Shown: positions 15,491 to 23,183 of the stretch, one piece after another
How positions within the stretch are numbered: position 1 is the first letter of the stretch
Layout of the letters: each line of letters starts with the position of its first letter
From: Candidatus Martarchaeota archaeon
GTDB lineage: Archaea; Micrarchaeota; Micrarchaeia; Micrarchaeales; Micrarchaeaceae
Direction: 5' to 3'
Assembly (NCBI GenBank): GCA_023474155.1
Contig: JAMCYJ010000039.1
Coordinates: 1-30,900 of the forward strand
DNA: 30,900 nt
Made by a program: the position numbers and the translations under genes
Notes under the pieces: model-generated
Told to the model about the DNA's origin: nothing
What the model saw: only the letters and a program-made list of their open reading frames with translations
Databases searched by the model: none

Positions 15491-15512
15491 CCTTAAATTT
15501 GAATCTTAAAAT

Positions 15513-16310
15513 ATGCAGAAAGAGATATTGAGGCATCGCGAACTCAAAAAACAGAAAACAGAAATGGCAGACGCGCACTGCCATCTGGACTTGATGGAAA
15601 ACAAGGACTTTACCGAGTTCATTTCATATGGAGTAAGGACACTGATCACAAACGGCATCGATACGAAATCAAACCTTGAAACTCTAAACATAAGTGATAA
15701 TAGGAATATCTTCCCTGCTTTGGGTATAGACCCCCAGTTTGCGCTTATAGTCGGCGGGGAGGAATTGGATTTCAACATAAAACTGGCAAAAGACAATCTC
15801 AGCAGGATTGTCGCGATAGGCGAGATAGGCCTCGATTTCATTGCCGCGGCGGATGACGCAAAAAAACAAAAACAGATACGGATATTTGAAAGGATGCTTG
15901 ATTTGGCTGCAGAGACGCACCTGCCAGTATCTGTACATTCTAGGAATTCCATAAAGGAAGTGATATCGGTTCTGGAAGCGAAAAAGACAAAAAAAGTACA
16001 TTTCCACTTCTTTGAAGGAGATTTGGAGGACATTTACTATATAAAAAAGAATAATTGCATGATCTCCGTTCCACCGCAGCCATCAGCCAGGAGGATGCAG
16101 GTAATAAAAGAGCTGCCAATTTCAAATATAATGGTCGAAAGCGATGCTCCAGCAGCAAGCAAAAATCCGATTTATGTCGAAAATGCGATCAAAATGGTTT
16201 CAGAAATAAAGGGGATTGATTTTGAAAGAGCCGCCCAAATAATTACAGCCAATACAAAAATATTTTTTAATACTAAAAACAAGAGCAATTTAAATTCTTT
16301 GCGCAAGTAA
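15513..16310 (+). CDS. TatD-family metal-dependent hydrolase/DNase
   Basis: TIM-barrel metallohydrolase of the TatD group, whose members act as 3'-5' exonucleases or DNases. Metal ligands are all present: DAHCHLD (His22, His24), GEIGLDF (Glu104), VHSR (His142), HFFEG (His165) and ESDAP (Asp211). 265 residues is typical. The barrel proper begins at Met18-Ala19, so ATG 15564 is an alternative start, but the TATA spacing favours 15513. The usual HCFSG motif reads HFFEG. Preceded by the duplicated 37-nt element also found before the nre repair gene. Confidence 0.92.
   Translation: MQKEILRHRELKKQKTEMADAHCHLDLMENKDFTEFISYGVRTLITNGIDTKSNLETLNISDNRNIFPALGIDPQFALIVGGEELDFNIKLAKDNLSRIVAIGEIGLDFIAAADDAKKQKQIRIFERMLDLAAETHLPVSVHSRNSIKEVISVLEAKKTKKVHFHFFEGDLEDIYYIKKNNCMISVPPQPSARRMQVIKELPISNIMVESDAPAASKNPIYVENAIKMVSEIKGIDFERAAQIITANTKIFFNTKNKSNLNSLRK
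16287..16296 (+). promoter_or_regulatory. TATA-like box of the tRNA gene
   Basis: AATTTAAATT inside the last codons of tatD. A start site 26 nt downstream would fall near 16318, about 10 nt before the tRNA 5' end. Confidence 0.4.
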
Positions 16311-16328
16311 TAAATAATACTGATGCGC

Positions 16329-16443
16329 GGGTCCGTAGCTCAGCTTGGATAGAGCAATAGCCTTCTAAGCTAAAGGTCGCGGGTTCAAAATAACATTTTG
16401 GAAAAAATCAACGCCAAAAGTTGTGAAAATCCCGCCGGACCCG
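16329..16443 (+). tRNA. tRNA-Arg(TCT) with T-loop intron
   Basis: Cloverleaf: acceptor GGGTCCG (16329-16335) with CGGACCC (16436-16442), discriminator G16443; D stem GCTC/GAGC; anticodon stem ATAGC/GCTAA (outer A-A mismatch) with loop CTTCTAA, anticodon TCT at 16364-16366; variable AGGTC; T stem GCGGG/CCCGC with loop TTCAAAT. The T-loop is interrupted after position 59 by 40 nt. CCA is not encoded. It decodes AGA (and possibly AGG), abundant Arg codons in this window. It lies between tatD and the histone gene. Confidence 0.93.
16390..16429 (+). other. tRNA intron (40 nt) with canonical bulge-helix-bulge
   Basis: Exon stem GCGGG/CCCGC continues into a 4-bp central helix TTCA (16384-16387) with TGAA (16424-16427). 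This is flanked by 3-nt bulges AAA (16388-16390) and AAT (16428-16430), then a second helix TAAC/GTTG (one wobble pair) and, after one bulged A, TTTTGG/CCAAAA closing a 12-nt loop. Cutting after the second base of each bulge, as archaeal splicing endonucleases do, gives exactly the intact loop TTCAAAT. The intron lies between positions 59 and 60. Confidence 0.92.
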
Positions 16444-16568
16444 TATTTTGCGCATCCAGCACGGAAATTCTGTTTGATTCCCCACAGTCTGACAGCTGAT
16501 TTTTAGGCAATATTATTATATCCCCTATGCCAATATTATTCTGTGATGAGATTTTTATCTGATTAGTG

Positions 16569-16802
16569 ATGATGATCTTGAGTACTGAAAAAAAAATAAT
16601 ATCCAGGGAATCAATAAAAAAACTGGTTGCCAATAAGAAGGATATTGTTTTAAGCGAAAATGCGATTGACGAGATTATAGGAATACTCGAAAAAAAGGCC
16701 AAGATAATCTCAAAATACGCCGTAGACAGGGCGAAGAAGAAAAACAGGGAAACAATACTCAAGGAGGATATCGAGTCCTACCTATTCGAGTTTGGTGATT
16801 GA
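16569..16802 (+). CDS. Histone-fold protein
   Basis: About 77 residues. The second half, AKIISKYAVDRAKKKNRETILKEDIESYLFEF, has the archaeal histone pattern (long helix, basic loop with RxT, then the final helix KxEDI). The first half, ESIKKLVANKKDIVLSENAIDEIIGILE, gives the short first helix, loop and the start of the long helix. Compared with HMf-type histones it has a ten-residue longer N-terminus and lacks their IAPxxRI start, so it could be a diverged chromatin histone or an NF-Y/CBF-like regulator. GTG 16566, ATG 16569 and ATG 16572 are all possible starts. A 10-bp direct repeat lies in its promoter region. Confidence 0.82.
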   Translation: MMILSTEKKIISRESIKKLVANKKDIVLSENAIDEIIGILEKKAKIISKYAVDRAKKKNRETILKEDIESYLFEFGD

Positions 16803-16841
16803 ATCCACGTAGTATTATCCAGGCAGGCAGAAAGGTTTAAG

Positions 16842-17333
16842 GTGGAGTATACAGAAGACGCAAATAAAAGAATACGGCTATTTGAACTGGCGAACAGCAG
16901 GGTCCTGGAAACGATATTTGACGCGGACGGCGCAGTTATACGTACATCTATTTTGCAAAGCAGTGACCTTAAGTCTGCTTTGGCAGAATTTTTAAATTCA
17001 TTCCCTGAAAAACCCAACGAGTCAGAGAAAAATTTTGAGGAAGTAAAACTTAAAAAACAATGCCCCCACTGCGGATCTGATACTCTCGCAAGGTCCATCA
17101 ACATCGCAAAAAATCAGGTGCCGATAGTGCCTATCTATGAATGCAGGGGCTGCGGCGGAAAGAGCTACTATCTCACTGCGGATTACCTGCGATACCTTGT
17201 TTTATCCAACAAGGGCTTATTTGAAAAGCAGGAACTATGCCAGTTGGAGGCAAACGAAAATGAATTCCTCGGCGAGCTAAGCGAATACATAGTGCGGATA
17301 TTCGCCTCAAAAAAGATAAAAAGGATAAACTAA
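16842..17333 (+). CDS. Zinc-ribbon protein, unknown
   Basis: 163 residues from a GTG start. The middle carries CPHCGSDTLARS and, 24 residues on, CRGCGGKSYYL: two CxxC(G) knuckles forming a zinc ribbon. The N-terminal 60 residues look alpha/beta, the C-terminal 50 helical with KKIKRI at the end. The frame is open and protein-like upstream of the GTG (SRQAERFK) back to the histone stop, but has no ATG, GTG or TTG there. It follows the histone gene by 39 nt and is probably cotranscribed. A nucleic-acid or transcription role would fit, but no family is recognised. Confidence 0.72.
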   Translation: MEYTEDANKRIRLFELANSRVLETIFDADGAVIRTSILQSSDLKSALAEFLNSFPEKPNESEKNFEEVKLKKQCPHCGSDTLARSINIAKNQVPIVPIYECRGCGGKSYYLTADYLRYLVLSNKGLFEKQELCQLEANENEFLGELSEYIVRIFASKKIKRIN

Positions 17334-17355
17334 ACAAATGGTAAAATTCAATAAA

Positions 17356-17363
17356 GTATTTAA
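17356..17363 (+). promoter_or_regulatory. TATA box of the PRC-barrel gene
   Basis: TATTTAAATC region (box around 17356-17363) would start transcription near 17388, ten bases before ATG 17398. A second TATATAAA at 17380 is too close to the ATG to serve it. Confidence 0.45.
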
Positions 17364-17397
17364 ATCTAACCAGAGAATTATATAAAATAGTGGTTAT

Positions 17398-17640
17398 ATG
17401 GCAGTATTATTATCTGATTTGTATGGCAAGGAAATAATAACAACGACAGGAAAAATTCTTGGGAAGGTTGAGGACCTGATTATCGATTTTGAACACGGCG
17501 CAGTACACAGCCTGCTATTGACTAAGATAGACAATATTATAAGAAGCGAAAAGACCCCGGATATGATAAACAAAAACAGCGTGAACTATACAAGGGTAAA
17601 AAGCGTTTCAGAAACGATTATTGTTGGGGTAAGCAAGTAA
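17398..17640 (+). CDS. PRC-barrel domain protein
   Basis: 80 residues, a single small beta-barrel: LSDLYGKEIITTTGKILGKVEDLIIDFEHGAVHSLLL is the typical PRC start (G-x-V-xD-hydrophobic-D-x2-G), ending TRVKSVSETIIVGV. In archaea such single-domain proteins occur near cell-division (CdvA), RNA-processing and photosynthesis-like systems; the function here is open. Followed directly by a stem-loop. Confidence 0.88.
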   Translation: MAVLLSDLYGKEIITTTGKILGKVEDLIIDFEHGAVHSLLLTKIDNIIRSEKTPDMINKNSVNYTRVKSVSETIIVGVSK

Positions 17641-17658
17641 AGGCATAAAGGTATGCCT
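17641..17658. terminator. Stem-loop between convergent PRC-barrel and pyruvate kinase genes
   Basis: AGGCATA and TATGCCT form a perfect 7-bp stem with an AAGG loop right after the PRC-barrel stop. A T-rich run follows at 17681-17699 on the plus strand, overlapping the 3' end of the pyruvate kinase gene. Being symmetric, it may act in both directions. Confidence 0.5.
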
Positions 17659-17683
17659 CTAATCCCGACCGCGCGGCTGTATT

Positions 17684-19105
17684 TTATTGTTTTTTATTTT
17701 TTTCCATTTCAATGTATTTCAGCGTGTCTGTCGTTCCTAATTTATTCGGCGTACCTGAGACAATAATAAATCTTCTCATTCCTTCTTTTTTTGCAATTTC
17801 CTTGACGTTTTCTATCATCTGATTTGTTGTTTCATACTTATCTATCGGCATGACTCTTACTCCGTACCATATCCCAAGCCTGTTCTTCACTTTTAACGAA
17901 TTTGTCAGCGCGATTACATTTGATTGTGATTTCAGTGAGGACAATATTTTGGCTGTCGTCCCTGTCTGTGTCGGGGCGAATATGCAATCTGTTTTGAATT
18001 TTCCTGCGATATCTGCCGCTGCGACGCTGATCGCTATGTTTACCTTGTTGACGTTTATCGAATTTATCCCTGCATCCTTTCTGTTGATGTCGGTCTCGTT
18101 TTCGATGAAGCCTTCAGCATTGCTTATTATTTTCTTCAGCGTGTCGACCGTTTCTATAGGATAATTTCCTACGGCGGTCTCATTGCTCAGCATAACGCAA
18201 TCTACCTTGTCAAGGATATTGTTTGCGATATCATTAGCTTCAGCTCTTGTAGGGAAAGGATTGTCCTTCATACTGCTAAGCAGCTGAGTAGCTATTATTA
18301 TCGGCTTGCGGTATTCGCCGCATTTTTTTAGGAGATACTGCTGCACTATCGGCAATTTTTCAATTCCTACATGCAGCCCCAGATCGCCCCTTGCAACCAT
18401 TATCCCGTCAGATTCTTTAATTATCCCGTCAATATTGTCGACCGCCTCCCTGGTCTCTATTTTGGATATTATATCTATGTCTTTTGTTATCTTGCGTATT
18501 TTTTTGATATTTTCCGGAGACTTTACAAATGAGACTGCGATAAAATCAAAATCGTTTTTAACAGCGAACTTCAAGAATTTTAAATCCGCCTCGGTGGGGG
18601 GAGCAAGGTTCACTCTTGATCCGAAAACATTTATGCCCTTATCCACCTTGACAGTAGAGCTGTTCATTGCCTTTGCAACTATCCTGTCCCCATAGGTGCC
18701 CTTCACAGCGAATTTTAATTCGCCGTCCCCATAGAATATTATGTTATTCTTTTTTATATTTTCAGAAAGCTTGTAATCTAGATAGATATTTTTTTCGCCG
18801 ACCGCGCTGTTGCGGGCTTCTTTTTTGTTGTATAGAATATTTACTTCGTCTCCTTTCTCTACATGGTCGAATCCGCTTAGACCTTTTATCCTTATCTTTG
18901 GACCTGAAAGGTCCCCGAGGATCGCAATCCCTTTTTTCAATTCTGATGACACTTTCTTTATTCTGTCTATCGCATCAAGTATCTCAAATTCCTTTGCATG
19001 GGAAAAATTAAATCTGATTACGTCTGTATTCTTAACAATATACTTAAGAACTCTGGCAGACCTCAAAGAGGGTCCGTTTGTGACTATTATTTTTGTTTTT
19101 ATCAT
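17684..19105 (-). CDS. pyk: Pyruvate kinase
   Basis: Converts phosphoenolpyruvate and ADP to pyruvate and ATP, the last glycolytic step. Landmarks: KTKIIVTNGPS, RFNFSHA (nucleotide-binding), GDLSGPKIRI, the catalytic lysine segment ISKIETREAVDNIDGI, MVARGDLGL, CVMLSNETAVGNYP (usually SGETA), and the C-terminal alpha/beta domain (FAPTQTGTTAKILSSL). 473 residues, standard for the enzyme without an extra C-terminal domain. Transcribed alone, convergent with the PRC-barrel gene and divergent from nre. Confidence 0.97.
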   Translation of the reverse strand: MIKTKIIVTNGPSLRSARVLKYIVKNTDVIRFNFSHAKEFEILDAIDRIKKVSSELKKGIAILGDLSGPKIRIKGLSGFDHVEKGDEVNILYNKKEARNSAVGEKNIYLDYKLSENIKKNNIIFYGDGELKFAVKGTYGDRIVAKAMNSSTVKVDKGINVFGSRVNLAPPTEADLKFLKFAVKNDFDFIAVSFVKSPENIKKIRKITKDIDIISKIETREAVDNIDGIIKESDGIMVARGDLGLHVGIEKLPIVQQYLLKKCGEYRKPIIIATQLLSSMKDNPFPTRAEANDIANNILDKVDCVMLSNETAVGNYPIETVDTLKKIISNAEGFIENETDINRKDAGINSINVNKVNIAISVAAADIAGKFKTDCIFAPTQTGTTAKILSSLKSQSNVIALTNSLKVKNRLGIWYGVRVMPIDKYETTNQMIENVKEIAKKEGMRRFIIVSGTPNKLGTTDTLKYIEMEKNKKQ

Positions 19106-19187
19106 ATTATCAATCTTGCGATCCAGTTTTTATGTTTATTAATTTATAAGCCAACTTATTTATTTTTTAAATTTAATTAATTAATAA

Positions 19188-19224
19188 ATAGCAGCCCTGA
19201 AAAGCAAAACAATACTTTATCAAA
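19188..19224 (+). repeat. 37-nt duplicated element, copy 2 (upstream of nre)
   Basis: Second copy of the element at 15427-15463 (32 of 37 identical). It begins within the AT-rich TTAATAAATA that could be the nre TATA box and ends 19 nt before ATG 19244. Confidence 0.75.
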
Positions 19225-19243
19225 GGATAATAGCAGGTATTAT

Positions 19244-20518
19244 ATGCGGTTTTGGCGTATATTGAATATTGCGGCGGACGTAATGGAGGACAAATCAAAC
19301 GACGGAGAGGAGGGCTTTGCCATAAAGCGATCGCGAGAAGTTTACAGGCGCATGAAAAATTCGAGGCTGCTGAGCTATTACTATTCGAAAAATATCGCGA
19401 AAAACATGGGCAAGATGGAGATATCCGGCTCGTCGCCCACAGACATATTTATCGGCTCGTTCGGATACCCCAAGGTATACATAGGGCCGATGCTGCCGTC
19501 AGAATTCGGGGATACGTCTCTGCTCGGAGCTCCGGAACTCTGGGCAGGCAAGAGTATAAGCCAGATAATAGATATGAGATCGCGGCTTGTTCGCGGAATG
19601 CATGTTTCAAGCATATTCGATGTGGAAAAGGGAAAAATACAGGAGCAGATACAGGACCTTGCGCTTGCTGAAAAGCCGGCTAATGCAGACATGGCTCTTT
19701 TAAAAAAGCCGTTTGTAAAAATGTCTTTCAACGACGTGACGCAGCCTTTCGGCCCGAGCGCGCAGATAGAAAGCATTGAATTGCAAAACATGAGGGCTAA
19801 TAGGGACATGGAGTACCTGCATAATGACACTGACGCTACCGCAGCCTCTTCTATACTCGAGCTCTACAGCAAGCATATACATGTGTCAAAACTTCAGCAG
19901 GGCCTGTCCGCAGGGCTATTCGGCCTGAAAAACAGCAGGAAATTCGTACCTACAAGATGGAGCATTACAGGCATCGACGACATCATCTCAAAGAGCCTGA
20001 GGGAGAGGATAAAAGACTACGGCCATATAGACGCTATACATGCATACCACGGGGTTGCGCTGGACAACCATTGGCTCGTGTTCCTTGTCCCCGGCGCCTG
20101 GGAATACGAATCGATAGAGGCATGGTTTCCGGACACTTCATGGAACAGAAAATCAGAAATCCTTATGTGCTCCTCGTACGAAGGATACAAAGGAAGGTCT
20201 GCGTATGCGGAAATCGGCGGCGCATATTACGCGGCGAGGCTGGCGGTCGCAGAAAAATTGAAGCAGATACAGAGGCAGGCGTCAGTGATCATATTAAGGG
20301 AGATACATGAAAATTATTCGATTCCAGTAGGCGTGTGGCAGGTAAGGGAGCATCTGAGGCGCATCTTGTCAGGGCATGCTCAAATTCTTAGCAACGCGCC
20401 GGAGATAAACAGATTAATATCGCAAAAATTTGCCATATCCCCAGCAGCATGGACCAAGAACAGCAGGATGCTCGCAGAGATTGCCTCGCAGAGAAGACTG
20501 AGCAGCTACTTCAAGTAG
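19244..20518 (+). CDS. Nre-family archaeal DNA repair protein with C-terminal PIP box
   Basis: Nre proteins are archaeal repair factors implicated in resistance to crosslinking damage and tied to PCNA. Family features are SSPTDIFIGSFGYPKVYIGPM near the N-terminus, the SRLVRGMHV segment, PFGPSAQIES, the central KFVPTRWSITGIDDIIS and GGAYYAARLAVAEKL. The last ten residues include QRRLSSYFK, a perfect QxxLxxYF PCNA-interacting motif at the terminus. The N-terminal cysteine zinc finger seen in some Nre proteins is missing. AGGTATT before ATG 19244 supports this start; ATG 19283 is the alternative. Its last 8 bases overlap the convergent alaS gene. Confidence 0.92.
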   Translation: MRFWRILNIAADVMEDKSNDGEEGFAIKRSREVYRRMKNSRLLSYYYSKNIAKNMGKMEISGSSPTDIFIGSFGYPKVYIGPMLPSEFGDTSLLGAPELWAGKSISQIIDMRSRLVRGMHVSSIFDVEKGKIQEQIQDLALAEKPANADMALLKKPFVKMSFNDVTQPFGPSAQIESIELQNMRANRDMEYLHNDTDATAASSILELYSKHIHVSKLQQGLSAGLFGLKNSRKFVPTRWSITGIDDIISKSLRERIKDYGHIDAIHAYHGVALDNHWLVFLVPGAWEYESIEAWFPDTSWNRKSEILMCSSYEGYKGRSAYAEIGGAYYAARLAVAEKLKQIQRQASVIILREIHENYSIPVGVWQVREHLRRILSGHAQILSNAPEINRLISQKFAISPAAWTKNSRMLAEIASQRRLSSYFK

Positions 20519-23183
20519 AATCCCGTTTCAGCACGCCCTCGCATATCCTGTCCGAGCCCCCGCCGGCGAACACGCTGTTCTCAAGTATGCCCACTGAATT
20601 CTCCCTGACAAATTCGATCGCGCTTTTTTTGGAATTCCTTCCCGCAATGCACACTATTTCAAAGTTGCTGTTGTACGAAAGAGCGAGTATCTCTGGATTC
20701 CTCTCCGCAATCTTTATTGTTATATCCCTCAGCGTCTTCCTGCTGCAGTCGAGCTTTTTGATTAGGATGTCGCCTTCTTTTGCTCTTGAAAGCAGGTCGT
20801 CGGACATGTATTCGGCTAGGTCGTTTGACACCGCCTCTATGTCTTTCCTGCACTCCTTGACCTCGTTGAACTGCTGCACCGCCTTTGAATACACCTTGTC
20901 GAAGTCCGAATTTATGGCCTTTGCCGTGTCCTGGGCCTGCGCCTGCATGTTGTTGAAATAGTCGAGCGTTGCAAGGCCAGCGACGAACTCTATTCTGTTC
21001 ACGCCATCGTGTATCTTCAGCACCCTAATCACCTTTACAAGCCCTATGCCGGACTCCCTACCTATCAGATGGAGCCCGCCGCACGCCTCTGCATCGATAA
21101 CATTGCCGTCCAAATCCTTTATCTCGATTATCCTGAGCTTTTTAGAAGGCACCCCGTGCCCCTGGTATATCGCGAATCCGAACCGTTTTTCAGCCTCTTT
21201 TCTTTCGAGCTCTTCCATGCCTACCTTTATCCCTTTTGTTATGCGGTCGTTGACTGTTTTTTCTATGCGCCTTATTTCGTCGCCTGTGATTTTCTGGTAA
21301 TGCGAAACATCGATATGCGCCTTCGAATAGGTCTTAAGCGAGCCTTCCTGCCATGCATGCTTTCCAAGGATCTCCCTGCAGGCATTGCTTATCAGATGAG
21401 TAGCCGTGTGATGCGCCATCAGCCGCGATCTTCTGTCCTGGTCGACAATGCACGAGACCCTTTCCCCTTTCTTGAATTCCGGGGCGCGCTCTAGCTCGTG
21501 TATCACGACGCCGCCGACCGCCTGCGCGCCCTTTACAGCAATGCCCCCGATCGTGCCTATATCCGATTCCTGGCCCCCTCCTTCAGGGTAGAATACTGTC
21601 CTGTCAAGCGCGACGAGGTTCTTGTTCACCCTCAGGACTTCCGCCTCTGCAACCGACCTGAATTCGTAATACAGCTTTTCTGTTTTCGGAATTCCTTCTG
21701 TGTCCATTCCTATGCCCTGCTTGCGCTCCTGCTTTTCGACGAAATCGTTCTTAAGCAACTCCATATACGAATCGTCTATCTCCAGCCCTATATTTTTCTC
21801 CTTGGCGATTGCCTGGATAAAGCTCGGCGTAATGCCGTGGCTTTCGTAGAGCGTCTTTAGCTTCCTTGGAGTTATGCTCTCTTTTTTGTCTATCAGAGCA
21901 TTGATGATTTTTACCGATGCTTTTTTCGTGTTTGCGTATCTCTCCTTTTCAATTTCGAATATCCTGCTTATTTCATCAAGGTCCTGGCCAATGTCTTTGT
22001 ACACCTCCCTAAGTTCCCTTGCATGCAGTTCCATGACCTTCATAAGGTCTATGCCCGCGCCGTAGTCCGCGTCAATGTCGAATACGCGCCTCAGCAGAAC
22101 TCTCAGGTTGTATCCCCCGCCTATGTTGCTCGGTAGCGCGCCGTCTGCTATGGCGAACAGCAGGGTCCTCAAGTGGTCTGAAATGATGTACGACGCCTGC
22201 ATGGGCTTTATGATTTCATCGTAGTCTTTTTTGTCAATAATGCCTGTCAGCTCCTTCAGCTGGCGCCCGTCGCCTTCGCTGAGATCTATATTTCCTGAGA
22301 TCCCTGCTATTTTCGCATAAAGGCTTTGGTCTGGCCTGATTCCGAGCTGATTATGTATGTATTCAAGCTGTTTCCTGAATACCGTATCGTATGCTGTCTG
22401 CGCCCCGGAATGGAACCACATAAGCCTTTCGAAGCCCCATCCGACATCGACCACCTTTGACCCTATCTCCTTTACCTGGCCGTCGAATTCGAATTCAGTG
22501 AAAACGCTGTTTACAAGCTCTAGTCCATTTGAAAAGCTTTCAAGGCACGGCCCGAATTCGGAAAAATCGCCCATCGCCCATACGTCTTCGACGTACGTAA
22601 GGTCCTGCCTACCGACACCCAGCTTGTTTACCAAAAAGTCGAAGTTCAGCTCTATTGTCTCGTCCTTCCAGTACCCCTGCCTTGGATAGTCGAATGAATG
22701 CTGGCCTGCCATCATGAAAGAAGTCATATGCCTTCCTGTTATGCCCACGTTAGATATGTCATTGAACCTGAGGCATATCTGGGGCACTATAAGGGGGTTT
22801 GCAGGATACTCAAACGCCATCCTCCCATTTTCGATTCTTTGGAAATCCTGTATAGACGCTATTGTGTAATAGAGGTCTTTTCTCCATCTGCTCACAACAG
22901 GGTATTTGCCTATAACCGCATGGCCCCTGCTTTTGAAAAAAGAGGAAAAAACGTTCCATAATTCGCCGTATTCGACATCCCTCTGCCTTTTCTTTATAAA
23001 CGAGTAAGGCTCGTGGGACGGATCCCCGCACAGGCCCCTATTGCTGTCAAGAGTCCAGAAGAATTTTTTGCATGCTACGCACTGCTTTCTTTCGAATCCC
23101 TCGTTCTTAAAAGTCTCTACGCTGTAATATCTCCTGAAGTCCTTTGAAAAGTTCCTTCTCAGCTCATCTTTATTCAGCTCCAT
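20511..23183 (-). CDS. alaS: Alanyl-tRNA synthetase, archaeal type
   Basis: Class II synthetase charging tRNA-Ala, with editing of mischarged serine and glycine. 890 residues from ATG 23183. The N-terminal archaeal region FERKQCVACKKFFWTLDSNRGLCGD precedes the catalytic core (WRKDLYYTIASIQDFQR, MMAGQHSF, FEFDGQVKEIGSKVVDVGWGFERLMWF). The editing domain shows HHTATHLI and EACGGLHL metal-binding motifs, and an oligomerisation-type C-terminus follows. The usual fourth N-terminal cysteine (CGDxxC) is Ser-His here. The longer frame to 23276 is not needed: ATG 23183 overlaps the upstream nuclease gene by 14 nt, indicating coupling. Confidence 0.97.
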   Translation of the reverse strand: MELNKDELRRNFSKDFRRYYSVETFKNEGFERKQCVACKKFFWTLDSNRGLCGDPSHEPYSFIKKRQRDVEYGELWNVFSSFFKSRGHAVIGKYPVVSRWRKDLYYTIASIQDFQRIENGRMAFEYPANPLIVPQICLRFNDISNVGITGRHMTSFMMAGQHSFDYPRQGYWKDETIELNFDFLVNKLGVGRQDLTYVEDVWAMGDFSEFGPCLESFSNGLELVNSVFTEFEFDGQVKEIGSKVVDVGWGFERLMWFHSGAQTAYDTVFRKQLEYIHNQLGIRPDQSLYAKIAGISGNIDLSEGDGRQLKELTGIIDKKDYDEIIKPMQASYIISDHLRTLLFAIADGALPSNIGGGYNLRVLLRRVFDIDADYGAGIDLMKVMELHARELREVYKDIGQDLDEISRIFEIEKERYANTKKASVKIINALIDKKESITPRKLKTLYESHGITPSFIQAIAKEKNIGLEIDDSYMELLKNDFVEKQERKQGIGMDTEGIPKTEKLYYEFRSVAEAEVLRVNKNLVALDRTVFYPEGGGQESDIGTIGGIAVKGAQAVGGVVIHELERAPEFKKGERVSCIVDQDRRSRLMAHHTATHLISNACREILGKHAWQEGSLKTYSKAHIDVSHYQKITGDEIRRIEKTVNDRITKGIKVGMEELERKEAEKRFGFAIYQGHGVPSKKLRIIEIKDLDGNVIDAEACGGLHLIGRESGIGLVKVIRVLKIHDGVNRIEFVAGLATLDYFNNMQAQAQDTAKAINSDFDKVYSKAVQQFNEVKECRKDIEAVSNDLAEYMSDDLLSRAKEGDILIKKLDCSRKTLRDITIKIAERNPEILALSYNSNFEIVCIAGRNSKKSAIEFVRENSVGILENSVFAGGGSDRICEGVLKRDST

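Larger units (their letters stand above)
15126..15512. other. Gene-poor region with repeat, promoter and duplicated element
   Basis: 387 nt without an established gene. From left to right: the Shine-Dalgarno of the ankyrin gene, a 12-bp tandem repeat (15143-15190), an unremarkable stretch with some GC-rich bases (15230-15295), a strong TATATATA box (15343-15350), a 12-codon ORF (15378-15416), one copy of a 37-nt element shared with the nre upstream region, and the tatD promoter. Confidence 0.7.

Noticed and set aside
16385..16762. Minus-strand frame across the tRNA 3' half and the histone gene
   Set aside because: It runs through the tRNA and is the antisense of the histone-fold gene; no independent start signal.
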